In this document: in pieces, positions 1-9,279 of the stretch
How positions within the stretch are numbered: position 1 is the stretch's first letter
Layout of the letters: the number at the start of each line of letters is the position of its first letter
Assembly: GCF_016861975.1 (NCBI RefSeq)
Contig: NZ_BOMB01000003.1
Location: forward strand, 1 to 64,000
Reading direction: 5' to 3'
DNA length: 64,000 bases
Origin: Actinocatenispora rupis
GTDB taxonomy: Bacteria; Actinomycetota; Actinomycetes; Mycobacteriales; Micromonosporaceae
Notes under the pieces: model-generated
The model's input: only the letters and a program-made list of their open reading frames with translations
What the model was told of the DNA's origin: nothing
The model's database searches: none
Position numbers and translations under genes: made by a program

Positions 1-729
1 CTCGAAGGCGGCCAGCAGCAGGTCGTCGCCGCGCACTGCCCCGGCGAGAACGGCAACGCCATCGGCATCGAAAACGAAGGCACCTACATCACCGAAACCC
101 CACCCCAGGCCCTGACCGACGCCCTGACCAAGCTGTGCGTCGCGGTGTGCCAGCAGTACCGGCTGCACGCGTACGACATCTTCGGACACTGGGACTTCCG
201 CGACACCGACTGCCCCGGAATCGCGTTCTACCGCCAGTTCCCGGCGCTGCGGCGGGGTGTGCAGACCGGGCTCGGCGAGTCCGCGTCCGGTGCGCCGGCC
301 CGGCGCTGGCCCGACATCTGGCGGTTCGTCGGCGGCCCCGTCGTCCAACTCGGCCAGTACCTGCTGAACTCCCACGGCTACAAGCTGACCGCGGGCGGCA
401 CGTTCGACACCAAGACCGTCAACGCGGTGCAGAACTGGCAGTCCAAGCAGGGCATCCCCGTCGACCCGGACGCCACGTTCACCACACCGACGTGGGAGAC
501 GCTGGTGCCGGCCCTCGCGCCGGGCGCCACCGGCACCGCCGTCACCGGCGCCCAGACCATCCTGGCGCACAAGGGGTACCAGCTCAGCGCCACCGGCACG
601 TACGACGCGGCCACCAAGGCCGCCGTCACCGCCGTCCAGCAGCTGCACGGCCTGCCGGCCACCGGTTCGCTGGACACCACGACGTGGTGCGCGGTCGCCG
701 GCGGCACCGTACGCGAGGCGCTGTCCTGA
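1..729 (+). CDS. N-acetylmuramoyl-L-alanine amidase / PGRP-type protein with C-terminal peptidoglycan-binding repeats (5' truncated)
   Basis: The open frame runs in from the window edge, so the N-terminus is missing. The first ~75 codons match the end of an Amidase_2/PGRP domain: AHCPGENGNAIGIENEG, then a GHWDF-x(4)-DCPG segment holding the His and Cys expected of zinc-dependent muramoyl-alanine amidases. After a linker come two peptidoglycan-binding-like repeats (about codons 105-165 and 170-235), each with the spaced G-T-[FY]-D-x-x-T pattern of PG_binding_1 helices. It probably cleaves the amide bond between MurNAc and the stem peptide outside the cell. No signal peptide can be judged because the start lies outside the window. 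Confidence 0.85.
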   Translation, partial: LEGGQQQVVAAHCPGENGNAIGIENEGTYITETPPQALTDALTKLCVAVCQQYRLHAYDIFGHWDFRDTDCPGIAFYRQFPALRRGVQTGLGESASGAPARRWPDIWRFVGGPVVQLGQYLLNSHGYKLTAGGTFDTKTVNAVQNWQSKQGIPVDPDATFTTPTWETLVPALAPGATGTAVTGAQTILAHKGYQLSATGTYDAATKAAVTAVQQLHGLPATGSLDTTTWCAVAGGTVREALS

Positions 730-847
730 CGATCCGGTGACCCCGACCGGCGGTGCCCGTTCCCTCGGACGGGAACCGCCGGTACCGATCCGGCCGGGTC
801 CGGCGCGGCGTCCGCGGCGGACCCGGCATCCCCAGCGAGGTGATCCC

Positions 848-1879
848 ATGCGGGTACGCATCCTGGCGGCGCTCGCCGCCGCCGTCCTCATCACCGGGCT
901 CGCCGCGGCGCCACCGGCCGTCGCCGCACCGTCGGCCGTCGCCGCATCGTTGCCCGTCGCCGCGCCGTTGGCCGTCGCGCGCCCGGCCGCCGACGGTGCG
1001 CGGGTCGTCGCGACGCGGCAGGTCGCCGACCGGCAGCTCGACCTCACCGTCTCCTCCCCCGCCCTCGGTACGACGGCGCCGGTCCGGCTGCTCACCCCCG
1101 ACGGCTGGACCGCCGGTACGCACCGGCACTGGCCGACGCTGTGGCTGCTGCACGGCTGCTGCGGCGACTACACGAGCTGGACCTCGGCGACCGACGTGGC
1201 GGCGATCCCGGCGCTGCGGCACGTCCTCGTGGTCATGCCGGAGGCGGGCCGTACCGGCTTCTACTCGAACTGGTGGAACCACGGCGCCGGCGGTGCCCCG
1301 GCGTGGGAGACGTTCCACCTGACCGAACTGCGCCAGATCCTCGAACACGGCTACGGCGCCGGCCCGGACCGCGTCGTCGCCGGGCTGTCCATGGGCGGCT
1401 TCGGCGCCCTCTCGTACGCGGCGCGCCACCCCGGCATGTTCCGCGCCGCCGCCTCGTACTCCGGGGTCGTGGACCCGCTGTACTCCCCCGGCGGGCCGGA
1501 GAACGTGCTGTCCATCGCGCGGGGCCAGGGCGCCGACCCGGACGCGCTGTGGGGCGATCCGGTGGCACAGCGCGACATCTGGGCCGCGCACGACCCGTAC
1601 GAGCTGGCGTCCGCGCTGCGCCGGATCCCGGTGTTCCTGTCCTGCGGGGACGGTACGGCGGGGCCACTCGATCCGCCGGGCGCGACCAGCGCGTACGAGA
1701 CGCTGTTCCTGGCGGAGGGGCGGCACCTGGCCGGCCGGCTCGGCGCCCTGCCCGGAAACCGCCTGGTCACCGACTTCTACGGACCGGGCACCCACTCCTG
1801 GCCGTACTGGCAGCGCGAGTTGCACCGGTCGCTGCCCGTACTGCTCGGCGCGCTGGGTGTCGCCGCCGCGGCGACCTGA
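848..1879 (+). CDS. Secreted alpha/beta-hydrolase esterase (Esterase D / antigen-85-like fold)
   Basis: 343 aa from an ATG preceded by an AGCGAGG-like ribosome site; a longer upstream reading has no good site. The N-terminus is a signal peptide: basic MRVR, an Ala/Leu-rich core and AXA sites near residues 25-35, followed by an Ala/Pro/Val-rich stretch. The mature part carries the nucleophile elbow GLSMGGFG with Ser181, an oxyanion-type LLHGCCGDYTSW segment, and a late G-T-H-S-W His. This is the layout of the putative esterase/mycolyltransferase family that includes antigen 85 and S-formylglutathione hydrolase. The substrate is unknown. It stands alone, 139 bp before the next gene. Confidence 0.82.
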   Translation: MRVRILAALAAAVLITGLAAAPPAVAAPSAVAASLPVAAPLAVARPAADGARVVATRQVADRQLDLTVSSPALGTTAPVRLLTPDGWTAGTHRHWPTLWLLHGCCGDYTSWTSATDVAAIPALRHVLVVMPEAGRTGFYSNWWNHGAGGAPAWETFHLTELRQILEHGYGAGPDRVVAGLSMGGFGALSYAARHPGMFRAAASYSGVVDPLYSPGGPENVLSIARGQGADPDALWGDPVAQRDIWAAHDPYELASALRRIPVFLSCGDGTAGPLDPPGATSAYETLFLAEGRHLAGRLGALPGNRLVTDFYGPGTHSWPYWQRELHRSLPVLLGALGVAAAAT

Positions 1880-2018
1880 GCTGCTGGATGGCCGCAACCA
1901 CGGCATTTCGGTACGCACCGTGGGAAAGCAATCCCGGTGCGTACCGGTGCCGGATCGAGAGAAAATCCGCCGCGGTACCGGTGCACAGGGCAAACGCAGA
2001 TCCGGCACGATATGGGCT

Positions 2019-3383
2019 GTGACGGCAGACCCGGAGGTCGCGCTCGCGGCCCTTCCGTGGCGGCTCGACCCGGAGACGCTGCGGGAGCTGATCGACGACC
2101 GGGAGCCGGTGGAGGCTGCCCGCGCCGCGCTCAGCCAGGAACTGCCGATCACCGCCGGCAACGCCGCCCTCGCCCGGCTGTACGGGCTGCGTTCCGTCGC
2201 GCACCGGTTGCTCGGCGAACTCGACGCCGCGCTCGACGACGGGAAGCGCGCCGTCGACCACGCCGAGGCGACCGGCAGCCTGCGCCGCACCGCGATCGCC
2301 CGTACCCGGCTCGCCCACGCGTACCAGGTGGCGGGGCAGCACGCCGCGGCCGACCGGGAGTACGCGCTGGCCTCGTCGATGGACCTGCCGGCCCGGCTGC
2401 GCGCCGCGATCCACCAGGTGACCGGGACGTGCGCGTTCGAGCAGGGCCGGTACATCGAGGCGTGCGAACACTTCGAGAAGGCGCTGGCGCTGCGGCCCGA
2501 CGCGGACGCCGAGTTCCTGGCCACGCTGGAGACCGCGCTGGACGCGGTACTCACGCAGGCGACGCGCGGCGGCTGGGGACCGTACCGGCGGACCCTGCCC
2601 GAACTGCTCGGCCACCCCGCGACCCCGGTCGCCAAGCGCGACACCGCCACCGGCCGCTGGCGGTACGAGCATCCCGGCGGCGGCGAGCTGATCGGCCCGC
2701 TGTTCGACGAGGCGATGCCCTTCAGCGACGGCAAGGCCTGGGTACGCCGGGCCGGCGCGCTCGGCCGCGAGGTGATCGACCGTACCGGGGAGTCGTTGAC
2801 GCGGCCGCTGCGGTGGCGCTCGGTCGAACCGTTCAGCGAGGGCCTGGCCTGGGTGCGCGCCGACGACGCACCCGACTCGTGGCAGGCGGTGACCGTCGAC
2901 GGCCAGGTCGCCGTGCCACCCGCCGGCTACACCGACCCGCGCCCCTTCCAGTACGGCGTCTCCGTCGTACGCCGGGGCGACGTGTGCGGCGCCGTCGACC
3001 GGTACGGCGAGACCGCGGTGCCGTTCGACTACGACTACTTCTGCACGACGACCACGGACGGCCGGCACGTCAACGGGTTCACCGCCGAACGCCTCGCCGT
3101 GGTCGACCGGATCGGCCGCCGCGGCGTCCTCGACACCACCGGCCGGGAGATCGTCAAGCCCTGCTACGAGGACATCCAGATCCACCCGGTCGGCTTCCTG
3201 ATCCTGCTGGACGACTCCGTCTACCCGCACCCGTCCGACGCCGGCAAGGTCCGCGGCGAGCCCGGTACCTGGGGTCTGCTGGACCGGCAGGGCCGGGTCC
3301 TGGTCGAGCCGCACCAGCCGACCCGCGCGGGCATCCTCGCCGAGATCGACGGCATGCTCCGGGACAGCCGCCCCGTCCTCTGA
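2019..3383 (+). CDS. TPR/WG-repeat protein of unknown function
   Basis: 454 aa from a GTG (MTADPEVALAAL). Residues about 20-160 read as helical TPR-like units (ARLYGLRSVAHRLLGELDAALDDG; ACEHFEKALALRPDADAEF). The C-terminal half (about 210-440) is a series of WG-type beta repeats with the FSDGKAWVRR / FSEGLAWVRA / YGVSVVRRGD / ERLAVVDRIGRRGVLD pattern. No signal peptide or membrane segment is seen. WG-repeat proteins are thought to be scaffolds or periplasmic binding modules, but no catalytic residues can be assigned. It ends 42 bp before the converging TPR/Sel1 gene. The shared TPR theme of the two neighbours may be coincidental. Confidence 0.75.
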   Translation: MTADPEVALAALPWRLDPETLRELIDDREPVEAARAALSQELPITAGNAALARLYGLRSVAHRLLGELDAALDDGKRAVDHAEATGSLRRTAIARTRLAHAYQVAGQHAAADREYALASSMDLPARLRAAIHQVTGTCAFEQGRYIEACEHFEKALALRPDADAEFLATLETALDAVLTQATRGGWGPYRRTLPELLGHPATPVAKRDTATGRWRYEHPGGGELIGPLFDEAMPFSDGKAWVRRAGALGREVIDRTGESLTRPLRWRSVEPFSEGLAWVRADDAPDSWQAVTVDGQVAVPPAGYTDPRPFQYGVSVVRRGDVCGAVDRYGETAVPFDYDYFCTTTTDGRHVNGFTAERLAVVDRIGRRGVLDTTGREIVKPCYEDIQIHPVGFLILLDDSVYPHPSDAGKVRGEPGTWGLLDRQGRVLVEPHQPTRAGILAEIDGMLRDSRPVL

Positions 3384-3425
3384 CCCTGCCACCCGCGCCC
3401 GGCCCGGCCCGCGCGGATCGGTCGG

Positions 3426-4859
3426 TCAGGCGCCGTCGGCGAGGTCGGCGAGGGCGCGGAGCGCACCGGCGTTCCCGCCGTCGGCGGCGCGGCGCCACCA
3501 GCGTTCGGCGTCGGCGAGTTCGCCGCGCGTCTCGTGCAGCGCGCCGAGGTTGAACATCGCGCGGGTGTCGGTGTCGTCCAGCTCGATCGCCCGCAGGTAC
3601 CAGGTGCGCGCCTCGGCCAGCTCGTCCGCCCGGTGGTACAGGATGGCGAGGTTGTTGGCGGCGCGGGCGTGGTCGGCCTCGGCGGCCCGCCGGTACCAGC
3701 CGGCCGCGGCGTCGGTCTCGCCGGCCTGCTCGTGCAGCAGCCCGAGGTGGTAGAGGCTGCCGGGCTCGCGCTGCTCGGCGCCGAGGGTGAACCACAGCAA
3801 CGCCTCGGTGGTGCGGTCCTGGCCGACGGCCAGTACGCCGAGGCTGTAGTGGACGTACGGGTTGCCGCCGTCGGCGGCGCGGCGCCACCAGCGTTCGGCC
3901 TCGGCCGGCTGGTCGCGGTCCCGCAGCAGCATGTTCCCCAGGTTGTACTCCGCGTCGTGCTCGCCGGCCGCCGCGGCGGTGCGCCACCAGTGTTCGGCAC
4001 CGTCGAGGTCGCCCCGGTCGTACCGGAGGACGCCGAGGTTGAACTGGGCGGTGGGGCGGCCGAACTCGGCGGCGGTGCGGTAGTGGCGTTCGGCGCCGGC
4101 CGTGTCGCCCCGCGCGCGCAGCAGGTTGGCCAGGGCGTACACGCCGTCGACGTCGCCGGCGTCGGCCGCCGACCGGTACCAGCGTTCGGCCTCGTCCGCC
4201 TCGCCGTGCTGCTCGTGCTGGACGCCGAGGGCGATCATCGCGTCGGTGTCGCCGCTCTCGGCCGCGTCCCGCACGTCGGCGCCGGACACCTCGACCGGTT
4301 CGGCGCCGTCGTCGGGCTCGCCGCCGGTCTCCCGCAACGCCTCCTCGGCCTGGGGCAGCCCGGCGTCGGCGGCCATCCCCCACCACAGCCGGGCGGCCGT
4401 CCGCTCGCCGCGCTCGTGGTACGTCACGCCCAGCGCGTACGCCGCGGCCGGGTGGCCGCTCTCCGCCGCCAGGTGCAGGTACGCCTCGGCCTCGTCCGGG
4501 CGGTCGGCGCGCAGCGCGTGTACGCCGAGGTTGTGCAGGGCGTCCGGGTCGCCGCCGTCGGCGGCGCGCCGCCACCAGGTGACCGCGCCGTCCTCGTCGC
4601 CGCGGTCCAGGCACAGGTCGCCGAGGTGGCACTGGGCGTCGACGTCGCCGTCGTCGGCCAGCAGCCGGAACCAGCGTTCGGCGCCGGCCGTGTCGCCCGC
4701 CCGTACGGCGAGGACCGCCAGGTTGTGCCGGGCCGCGGCGTTCCCGGCCGTCGCGGCGCGTTCCCACAACGCCACCGCGGTCGCCTCGTCGCCCGCGTCG
4801 TACGCGGTCGTGCCGCGGTGGAACAGCTCGCCGGGACCGTCGGGTGCGGAGTCGTCCAT
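3426..4859 (-). CDS. Sel1/TPR tandem-repeat protein
   Basis: 477 aa built almost wholly of about twelve 34-36-residue repeats. Each has the Sel1-like/TPR core [A-x-x-x-LG-x-L-x-x-x-x-GD-x-x-x-A-x-x-WW-x-x-AA-x-G], for example ALHNLGVHALRADRPDEAEA and AMFNLGALHETRGELADAER. A break of weaker repeats lies near residues 170-200. There is no signal peptide or membrane span, so a cytoplasmic protein-protein scaffold is likely. The ATG at 4859 was chosen because the repeats begin about 10 residues later. Upstream in-frame extension is possible but unsupported. The DNA is itself repetitive because the repeats are similar. Confidence 0.82.
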   Translation of the reverse strand: MDDSAPDGPGELFHRGTTAYDAGDEATAVALWERAATAGNAAARHNLAVLAVRAGDTAGAERWFRLLADDGDVDAQCHLGDLCLDRGDEDGAVTWWRRAADGGDPDALHNLGVHALRADRPDEAEAYLHLAAESGHPAAAYALGVTYHERGERTAARLWWGMAADAGLPQAEEALRETGGEPDDGAEPVEVSGADVRDAAESGDTDAMIALGVQHEQHGEADEAERWYRSAADAGDVDGVYALANLLRARGDTAGAERHYRTAAEFGRPTAQFNLGVLRYDRGDLDGAEHWWRTAAAAGEHDAEYNLGNMLLRDRDQPAEAERWWRRAADGGNPYVHYSLGVLAVGQDRTTEALLWFTLGAEQREPGSLYHLGLLHEQAGETDAAAGWYRRAAEADHARAANNLAILYHRADELAEARTWYLRAIELDDTDTRAMFNLGALHETRGELADAERWWRRAADGGNAGALRALADLADGA

Positions 4860-4909
4860 CCGGACAATGATGCGGGTGCACGTACCGTCGCCGGACAGGC
4901 AGCGGTCGG

Positions 4910-6238
4910 TCAGCGCGGTTCGCCGGAGTCGACGCGCAGCTGGCCGGACGGGCGGGCCGGGGCCGGTTCGATCGTCGCGGCCGGTTCGCCGGCGGCGGCC
5001 ATCCGGGCCAGCAGCCGTGCGCGCAGCGTGTCGGCCAGCGCCCGGTGCGACTCGTACCCGGCGAGGTTCGTGAGCTGGTACGGGTCGGCGGCCAGGTCGT
5101 ACAGCTCGGTCTCCACGTACGTGCCGGCGCACGGGTCGGCCCAGCCGTCGGCGTTCGGCGCGCGCACCGCGTACGTCCAGCGGGCGGTCCGGATCGCCCG
5201 CCCCACCTGGGACTCCGAGATCTGCACGTACACCTCGGCGGGGCCGGGTCCGGCCTGCACGGGGTGGCCGGGCAGGTCGGCGTGGTCGAGTCCGGCCGCG
5301 GCGAGCAGCGTCGGCGCGAGGTCGACGAGGCTGACCAGCCCGTCGTGCCGGCCGCCGCCGGCGAACCCGGGACCGCCGAACGCCAGCGGGATCCGGATCG
5401 ACGCGTCGTGCGCCGACCGCTTGTACTCGTCGTTCCGGGTCTTGAAGTGGCAGCCGTGGTCGGTGGCGTGGCAGACGACGGTGTCGTCGCGCAGTCCGGT
5501 GCTGTGCAGGGCGTCCAGCAGCCGGCCGAACCCCTCGTCGACCCGCTTCACCATGCCCCAGTACCCGCCGAGGTGCTGGTGGGTGGAGCCGCCGAGCGCG
5601 GCGAGGTCCGGCGGCACCCAGCGACCCTCGTACCGTTCGCGGTAGCCGTCGGGCGCCGGGTAGTCGTCGCGGGTGTTCTGGTGGTGCGGTTCGATCAGCG
5701 ACACGAACAGCAGGAACGGCCGCTCGTGCGGCCGGGCCAGGTAGTCGATCGCCGCGTCCACGTACGTGTCGGACCGGTAGCCGGGGAGCCGGTGCAGCGT
5801 CCCGTCCCCGTCGTACAGGCGCGAGTCGTACGCGTCGGACAGGAACTCGACGACGTCGGCGGCGAGCCAGTGCCCGTACCCGCCGCGCGATTCCGGTGGC
5901 ACCGGACGGTCGTCGGTCCCGGCCAGGTGCCACTTCCCCACGTACGCCGTGTCGTACCCGGCGCCGGTGAACCGGTGCGCCAGCGTCACCGCGTCCGCCG
6001 GCAGCGGGATCCCGTTGCGGTACACGCCGGTCTCGGTCGGGTACCGGCCGGTCTGGATCATCGCGCGGGCCGGCGCGCACACCGGCTGGTTCGTGAACGC
6101 GGTCGGGCAGAACGTGCCCTCGGCCGCGAACCGGTCCAGGTTCGGCGTCAGGTCCAGCGGGTTGCCGTGCAACCCCATCGTGTCGTACCGCTGCTGGTCG
6201 GTCAGGAACACCACGACGTTCGTCAACGGCTGCCTCAT
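4910..6238 (-). CDS. Type I sulfatase (formylglycine-dependent)
   Basis: 442 aa. The sulfatase signature C-x-P-x-R is present as CAPAR at residues 54-58, followed by A-M-I-Q-T-G-R. Cys54 is the residue normally oxidised to formylglycine. Metal-binding residues are suggested by FLTDQQ near the N-terminus and ATDHGCH in the middle; later blocks YVGKWHLAG and RIPLAFGGPG also fit the arylsulfatase/alkaline-phosphatase fold. No signal peptide is visible, so it probably acts in the cytosol on an imported sulfated sugar. Its ATG overlaps the stop of the upstream permease by 4 bp (ATGA), indicating translational coupling in the binding protein-permease-permease-sulfatase operon. The formylglycine-generating enzyme is not in the window. 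Confidence 0.9.
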   Translation of the reverse strand: MRQPLTNVVVFLTDQQRYDTMGLHGNPLDLTPNLDRFAAEGTFCPTAFTNQPVCAPARAMIQTGRYPTETGVYRNGIPLPADAVTLAHRFTGAGYDTAYVGKWHLAGTDDRPVPPESRGGYGHWLAADVVEFLSDAYDSRLYDGDGTLHRLPGYRSDTYVDAAIDYLARPHERPFLLFVSLIEPHHQNTRDDYPAPDGYRERYEGRWVPPDLAALGGSTHQHLGGYWGMVKRVDEGFGRLLDALHSTGLRDDTVVCHATDHGCHFKTRNDEYKRSAHDASIRIPLAFGGPGFAGGGRHDGLVSLVDLAPTLLAAAGLDHADLPGHPVQAGPGPAEVYVQISESQVGRAIRTARWTYAVRAPNADGWADPCAGTYVETELYDLAADPYQLTNLAGYESHRALADTLRARLLARMAAAGEPAATIEPAPARPSGQLRVDSGEPR

Positions 6239-7065
6239 TTCAGGCCGGTCAGGGCGACACCGCGGACCAGGTACCGCTGGGTGAAGAAGAACAGCACCGC
6301 GGTCGGCACGAACAGGACGACCGAGCCGGCGGCGGTCAGGTTCCACTGCGTGAAGTACTCCTGGTTGAACAGGGTCAGCCCGACCGGCATGGTCCGCATG
6401 TCCGTGGTGGTCGTGGCGAGCAGCGGCCAGAGGAAGTTGTTCCACTGGAACACGAACGTGAACAGCGCCAGTACGGCCAGCGCCGGTTTCGCCTGCGGCA
6501 GCACGATCCGCAGGAAGATCCGCAGTTCGCCGGCGCCGTCGGCGCGGCCGGCGTCGATCAGTTCGTCCGGCAAGGCGGACAGGAACTGCCGCATCAGGAA
6601 GATCCCGTACGCGTCGCACAGGAACGGCACCACCAGCCCCTGGTACGTGTTCAGCCAGCCGAGCTGCGAGAACACCACGTACACCGGGATCATGCGTACG
6701 AAGAACGGGATCATCAGCGTGGACAGCACCACGACGAACAGCGTCCGCCGGAACGGGAACGAGAACTTGGCGAACGCGTACCCGGCGATGGGGTCGAGGA
6801 CCAGGTGGGCGACGGTGACCAGGCCCGCCATCACGAGGCTGTTGACGAAGAACCGGCCGAACGGCACCCGCGAGAACAGCACCGCGAAGTTGTCGACGCG
6901 CAGGTGCGCCGGCCACAGCACCGGGTTGCCGGCGAACACCTCGGCGTCCGACTGCAACGACAGGGACACCATGTACAGCAACGGAATCACGGTCAGCGCG
7001 CAGCAGACGACCACGACCGCGTAGCCGACGAACCGGGCGCCCGGGAACAGGCTGTCACGTCGCAT
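6235..7065 (-). CDS. Carbohydrate ABC transporter permease, MalG type
   Basis: 276 aa integral membrane protein with about six hydrophobic helices; the first starts at FVGYAVVVVCCALTVIPLL. The EAA loop that contacts the ATPase is readable as ELIDAGRADGAGELRIFLRIVLP (E-x-x-x-A-x-x-D-G-A). This is a CUT1-family inner-membrane permease. It overlaps the upstream MalF-type permease gene by 11 bp and the downstream sulfatase by 4 bp, so all are likely co-transcribed. No ATPase gene lies in the cluster. Many actinobacterial sugar importers share a MsiK-type ATPase encoded elsewhere, which is inferred here. Confidence 0.9.
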   Translation of the reverse strand: MRRDSLFPGARFVGYAVVVVCCALTVIPLLYMVSLSLQSDAEVFAGNPVLWPAHLRVDNFAVLFSRVPFGRFFVNSLVMAGLVTVAHLVLDPIAGYAFAKFSFPFRRTLFVVVLSTLMIPFFVRMIPVYVVFSQLGWLNTYQGLVVPFLCDAYGIFLMRQFLSALPDELIDAGRADGAGELRIFLRIVLPQAKPALAVLALFTFVFQWNNFLWPLLATTTTDMRTMPVGLTLFNQEYFTQWNLTAAGSVVLFVPTAVLFFFTQRYLVRGVALTGLK

Positions 7066-7966
7066 GGCGTTGCCCCACCTTCAGCTGCACCACCGACAGC
7101 ACCAGGATCACGATCAGCAGCAGGTACGACAGCGCCGAGGCGTAGCCGAAGTCCCGGAACGCGAACGACGTCTGGTACACGCGGAAGACGAACAGGTCGG
7201 TCGCGCCGGCCGGCCCACCGCCCGTCACGAGGTACGGCAGGGCGAACTCCTGGAGCGACGAGATGACGCCGATGATGGACACGAACAGCGTGGTCGGTGC
7301 CAGCAGCGGCAGCGTCACGTGCCGGAACCGGCGCCACACCGAGGCGCCGTCGACGGCGGCGGCCTCGTAGTACAGGTGCGGGATGCCCTGGAGGCCGGCG
7401 AGGAACAGGACCGTGACGTACCCGGTCTGCTGCCAGACGGTGATCCCGATCAGGGTGGCCAGCGGATGGTCGGTCAGCCACTGCTGCTGCGGCAGCCCGG
7501 CCGCGGCGAGCACCCGGTTGAGCACACCCACCTGCGGGTCGAGGATGTTGCGCCACAACAGACCCACGATCGCCACCGACGTCAGGTACGGCACGAGCAG
7601 GATGCCGCGGAACACCGCCCTGCCGCGCAGGTTCTGGTTCAGGATCACCGCGAGCACCAGGCCGAGCACGATGCTCAACACCAACGCCCCCAGCCCGTAC
7701 TGGAGGGTCACGGCGAACGCGTGGCGGATCTGCGCGTCACCGAACGCCCGGGTGTAGTTGCCCAGCCCGACGAACTCGTCCGCCCGCGCGCCGGCGAACA
7801 GGCTCGTCACGAACTCGTTCGCCAACGGGTAGAAGAACAGCAGGGCGAAGAACACCAGCGCCGGCGCCAGGAACGCGAACGCGGTACGCGCCTGCCGGCG
7901 GCGCATCGGGCTGCGCCGCCGGGTACGCACCGGCGCCGGCGCGCGCCGGTCGAGGGTGGCGACCAC
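7055..7966 (-). CDS. Carbohydrate ABC transporter permease, MalF/UgpA type
   Basis: 303 aa from a GTG. A basic, Arg-rich N-terminal tail (about 30 aa) precedes a first membrane helix, AFAFLAPALVFFALLFFYPL, and about five more helices. The EAA motif reads YYEAAAVDGASVWRRFRHVTLP. It pairs with the MalG-type permease to form the membrane channel of a CUT1 sugar importer. The gene starts 3 bp after the stop of the binding-protein gene and overlaps the next permease by 11 bp. Confidence 0.9.
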   Translation of the reverse strand: MVATLDRRAPAPVRTRRRSPMRRRQARTAFAFLAPALVFFALLFFYPLANEFVTSLFAGARADEFVGLGNYTRAFGDAQIRHAFAVTLQYGLGALVLSIVLGLVLAVILNQNLRGRAVFRGILLVPYLTSVAIVGLLWRNILDPQVGVLNRVLAAAGLPQQQWLTDHPLATLIGITVWQQTGYVTVLFLAGLQGIPHLYYEAAAVDGASVWRRFRHVTLPLLAPTTLFVSIIGVISSLQEFALPYLVTGGGPAGATDLFVFRVYQTSFAFRDFGYASALSYLLLIVILVLSVVQLKVGQRHAT

Positions 7967-7969
7967 GGC

Positions 7970-9250
7970 TCAGCCCCCGACGAGTTTCGCCGCGGTGGAG
8001 CGGAACGTGGTGACGGCCTGCGCCGCGCTGCCGTTCGACAGGATCGTCGACTCGTACGCGGTCTTCCAGGCGTCGGACACCTCCGTCGCCTTGCCCGTGG
8101 CGGCGATCCCGTTCGGCCAGCTCTGCCCGTACGCGAGGGCCCTGGCGACGGCGCCGACCAGCGGATCGGCCTTGACCGTCGCGTTCGCCGCCCACGACTT
8201 GCGCGGCATGGTCATCCCGGTCTCGGCGGTGGCGGCCAGTTCCACGTCGAGGGCGGTGAGCCGGGTGATGAGGTCCCACGCCAGGTCCGGATGCTTGGCC
8301 TTGGCCGGGATGAACACGCCGCTGCCGGCGAAGCTCGTGGCGCGCGCGGTGTGCGACAGCGGCAGCGCCAGCCCGAGGTCCAGCTTCGGCGCGGCCTGCT
8401 TGATCGGCGCGAAGTCCCACGGCCCGCTCAGCATCATCGCGACCCGGTTCGCCACGAACAGCTTCTCCGGCCCCTCGTAGTCCGAGCTGGCCACCGGCAC
8501 CGGCGACACCTTGTACCGGTGGATCAGATCGTGCTGGAAGCCCAGCGCCTCGGCCGCCCTGTCCGCGGGCGTCAGCACCTGCTTCGCCGACGGATCCCAG
8601 TACTTGACGCCGTTCTGGAGGATCCACGGCGACGAGTATCCGAAGTCGGAGTTGAGCGCCACGCCGTGCTGCTGGCCGTGCGTCAGCTTCCGCGCCGCGG
8701 ACAGGAACTCGTCCCAGGTGGACGGCGCCGCCTTCAGCCCCGCGTCGGCGAACATCTTCTTGTTGTAGAACAACAGGTTGCACGTCAGGTGCAGCGGCAC
8801 CCCGTACGTCTTCCCCCGGTACTGCACGTTGCGCAGCGCGTTGTCCTGCCAGTCGTGCGGGAACCCGACCTTCTCGCCGTCGGCGGCGATGAAGTCGTCC
8901 AGCGCCAGCGCGTCCCCGCTCGTCGCGTACGTGACGGGCCAGCCGCTGCCGTCGTCCTCCACCAGGTCCGGCACCGTACCGGCCTGGATGTCGGCGGTCA
9001 GCTTGGTCTGCAGGTCCGGCCACTGGAACTTCTGCCAGTTCACCGTGATCTTGTGGTCCGCCTCGAACTTCCTGACCACCTTCGCGTACGCGTCGTAGCC
9101 GTGGCCGGCGTTCCAGTACAGGGTGAAGGTCTTGTCGCCGCCGCCGGTGTCGGCGGCCGGAGTGCGGCTGCACGCGGCCAGCAGGGGTGCGGCGACGGCG
9201 GCGGTGGCGCCGGCGCGCAGCAACCCGCGCCGGGACAGGGTGGTGTCCAT
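7970..9250 (-). CDS. Extracellular sugar-binding lipoprotein of ABC transporter
   Basis: 426 aa. The N-terminus combines a twin-arginine-like start (SRRGLLRAG) with a lipobox LAAC, so Cys27 is the likely lipidation site. The mature protein shows family-1 solute-binding features: FTLYWNAGHGYDAY, a conserved FYNKKMFADAGL hinge segment, and SGPWDF late in the second lobe. It would capture an oligosaccharide or derivative outside the membrane and deliver it to the two permeases. It is the first gene of the operon, 29 bp downstream of the LacI-family regulator gene. Substrate is unknown, but the sulfatases nearby suggest a sulfated glycan. Confidence 0.92.
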   Translation of the reverse strand: MDTTLSRRGLLRAGATAAVAAPLLAACSRTPAADTGGGDKTFTLYWNAGHGYDAYAKVVRKFEADHKITVNWQKFQWPDLQTKLTADIQAGTVPDLVEDDGSGWPVTYATSGDALALDDFIAADGEKVGFPHDWQDNALRNVQYRGKTYGVPLHLTCNLLFYNKKMFADAGLKAAPSTWDEFLSAARKLTHGQQHGVALNSDFGYSSPWILQNGVKYWDPSAKQVLTPADRAAEALGFQHDLIHRYKVSPVPVASSDYEGPEKLFVANRVAMMLSGPWDFAPIKQAAPKLDLGLALPLSHTARATSFAGSGVFIPAKAKHPDLAWDLITRLTALDVELAATAETGMTMPRKSWAANATVKADPLVGAVARALAYGQSWPNGIAATGKATEVSDAWKTAYESTILSNGSAAQAVTTFRSTAAKLVGG

Positions 9251-9279
9251 GCTGAGGCTCCCTCGGGGAGAGAAGGGGG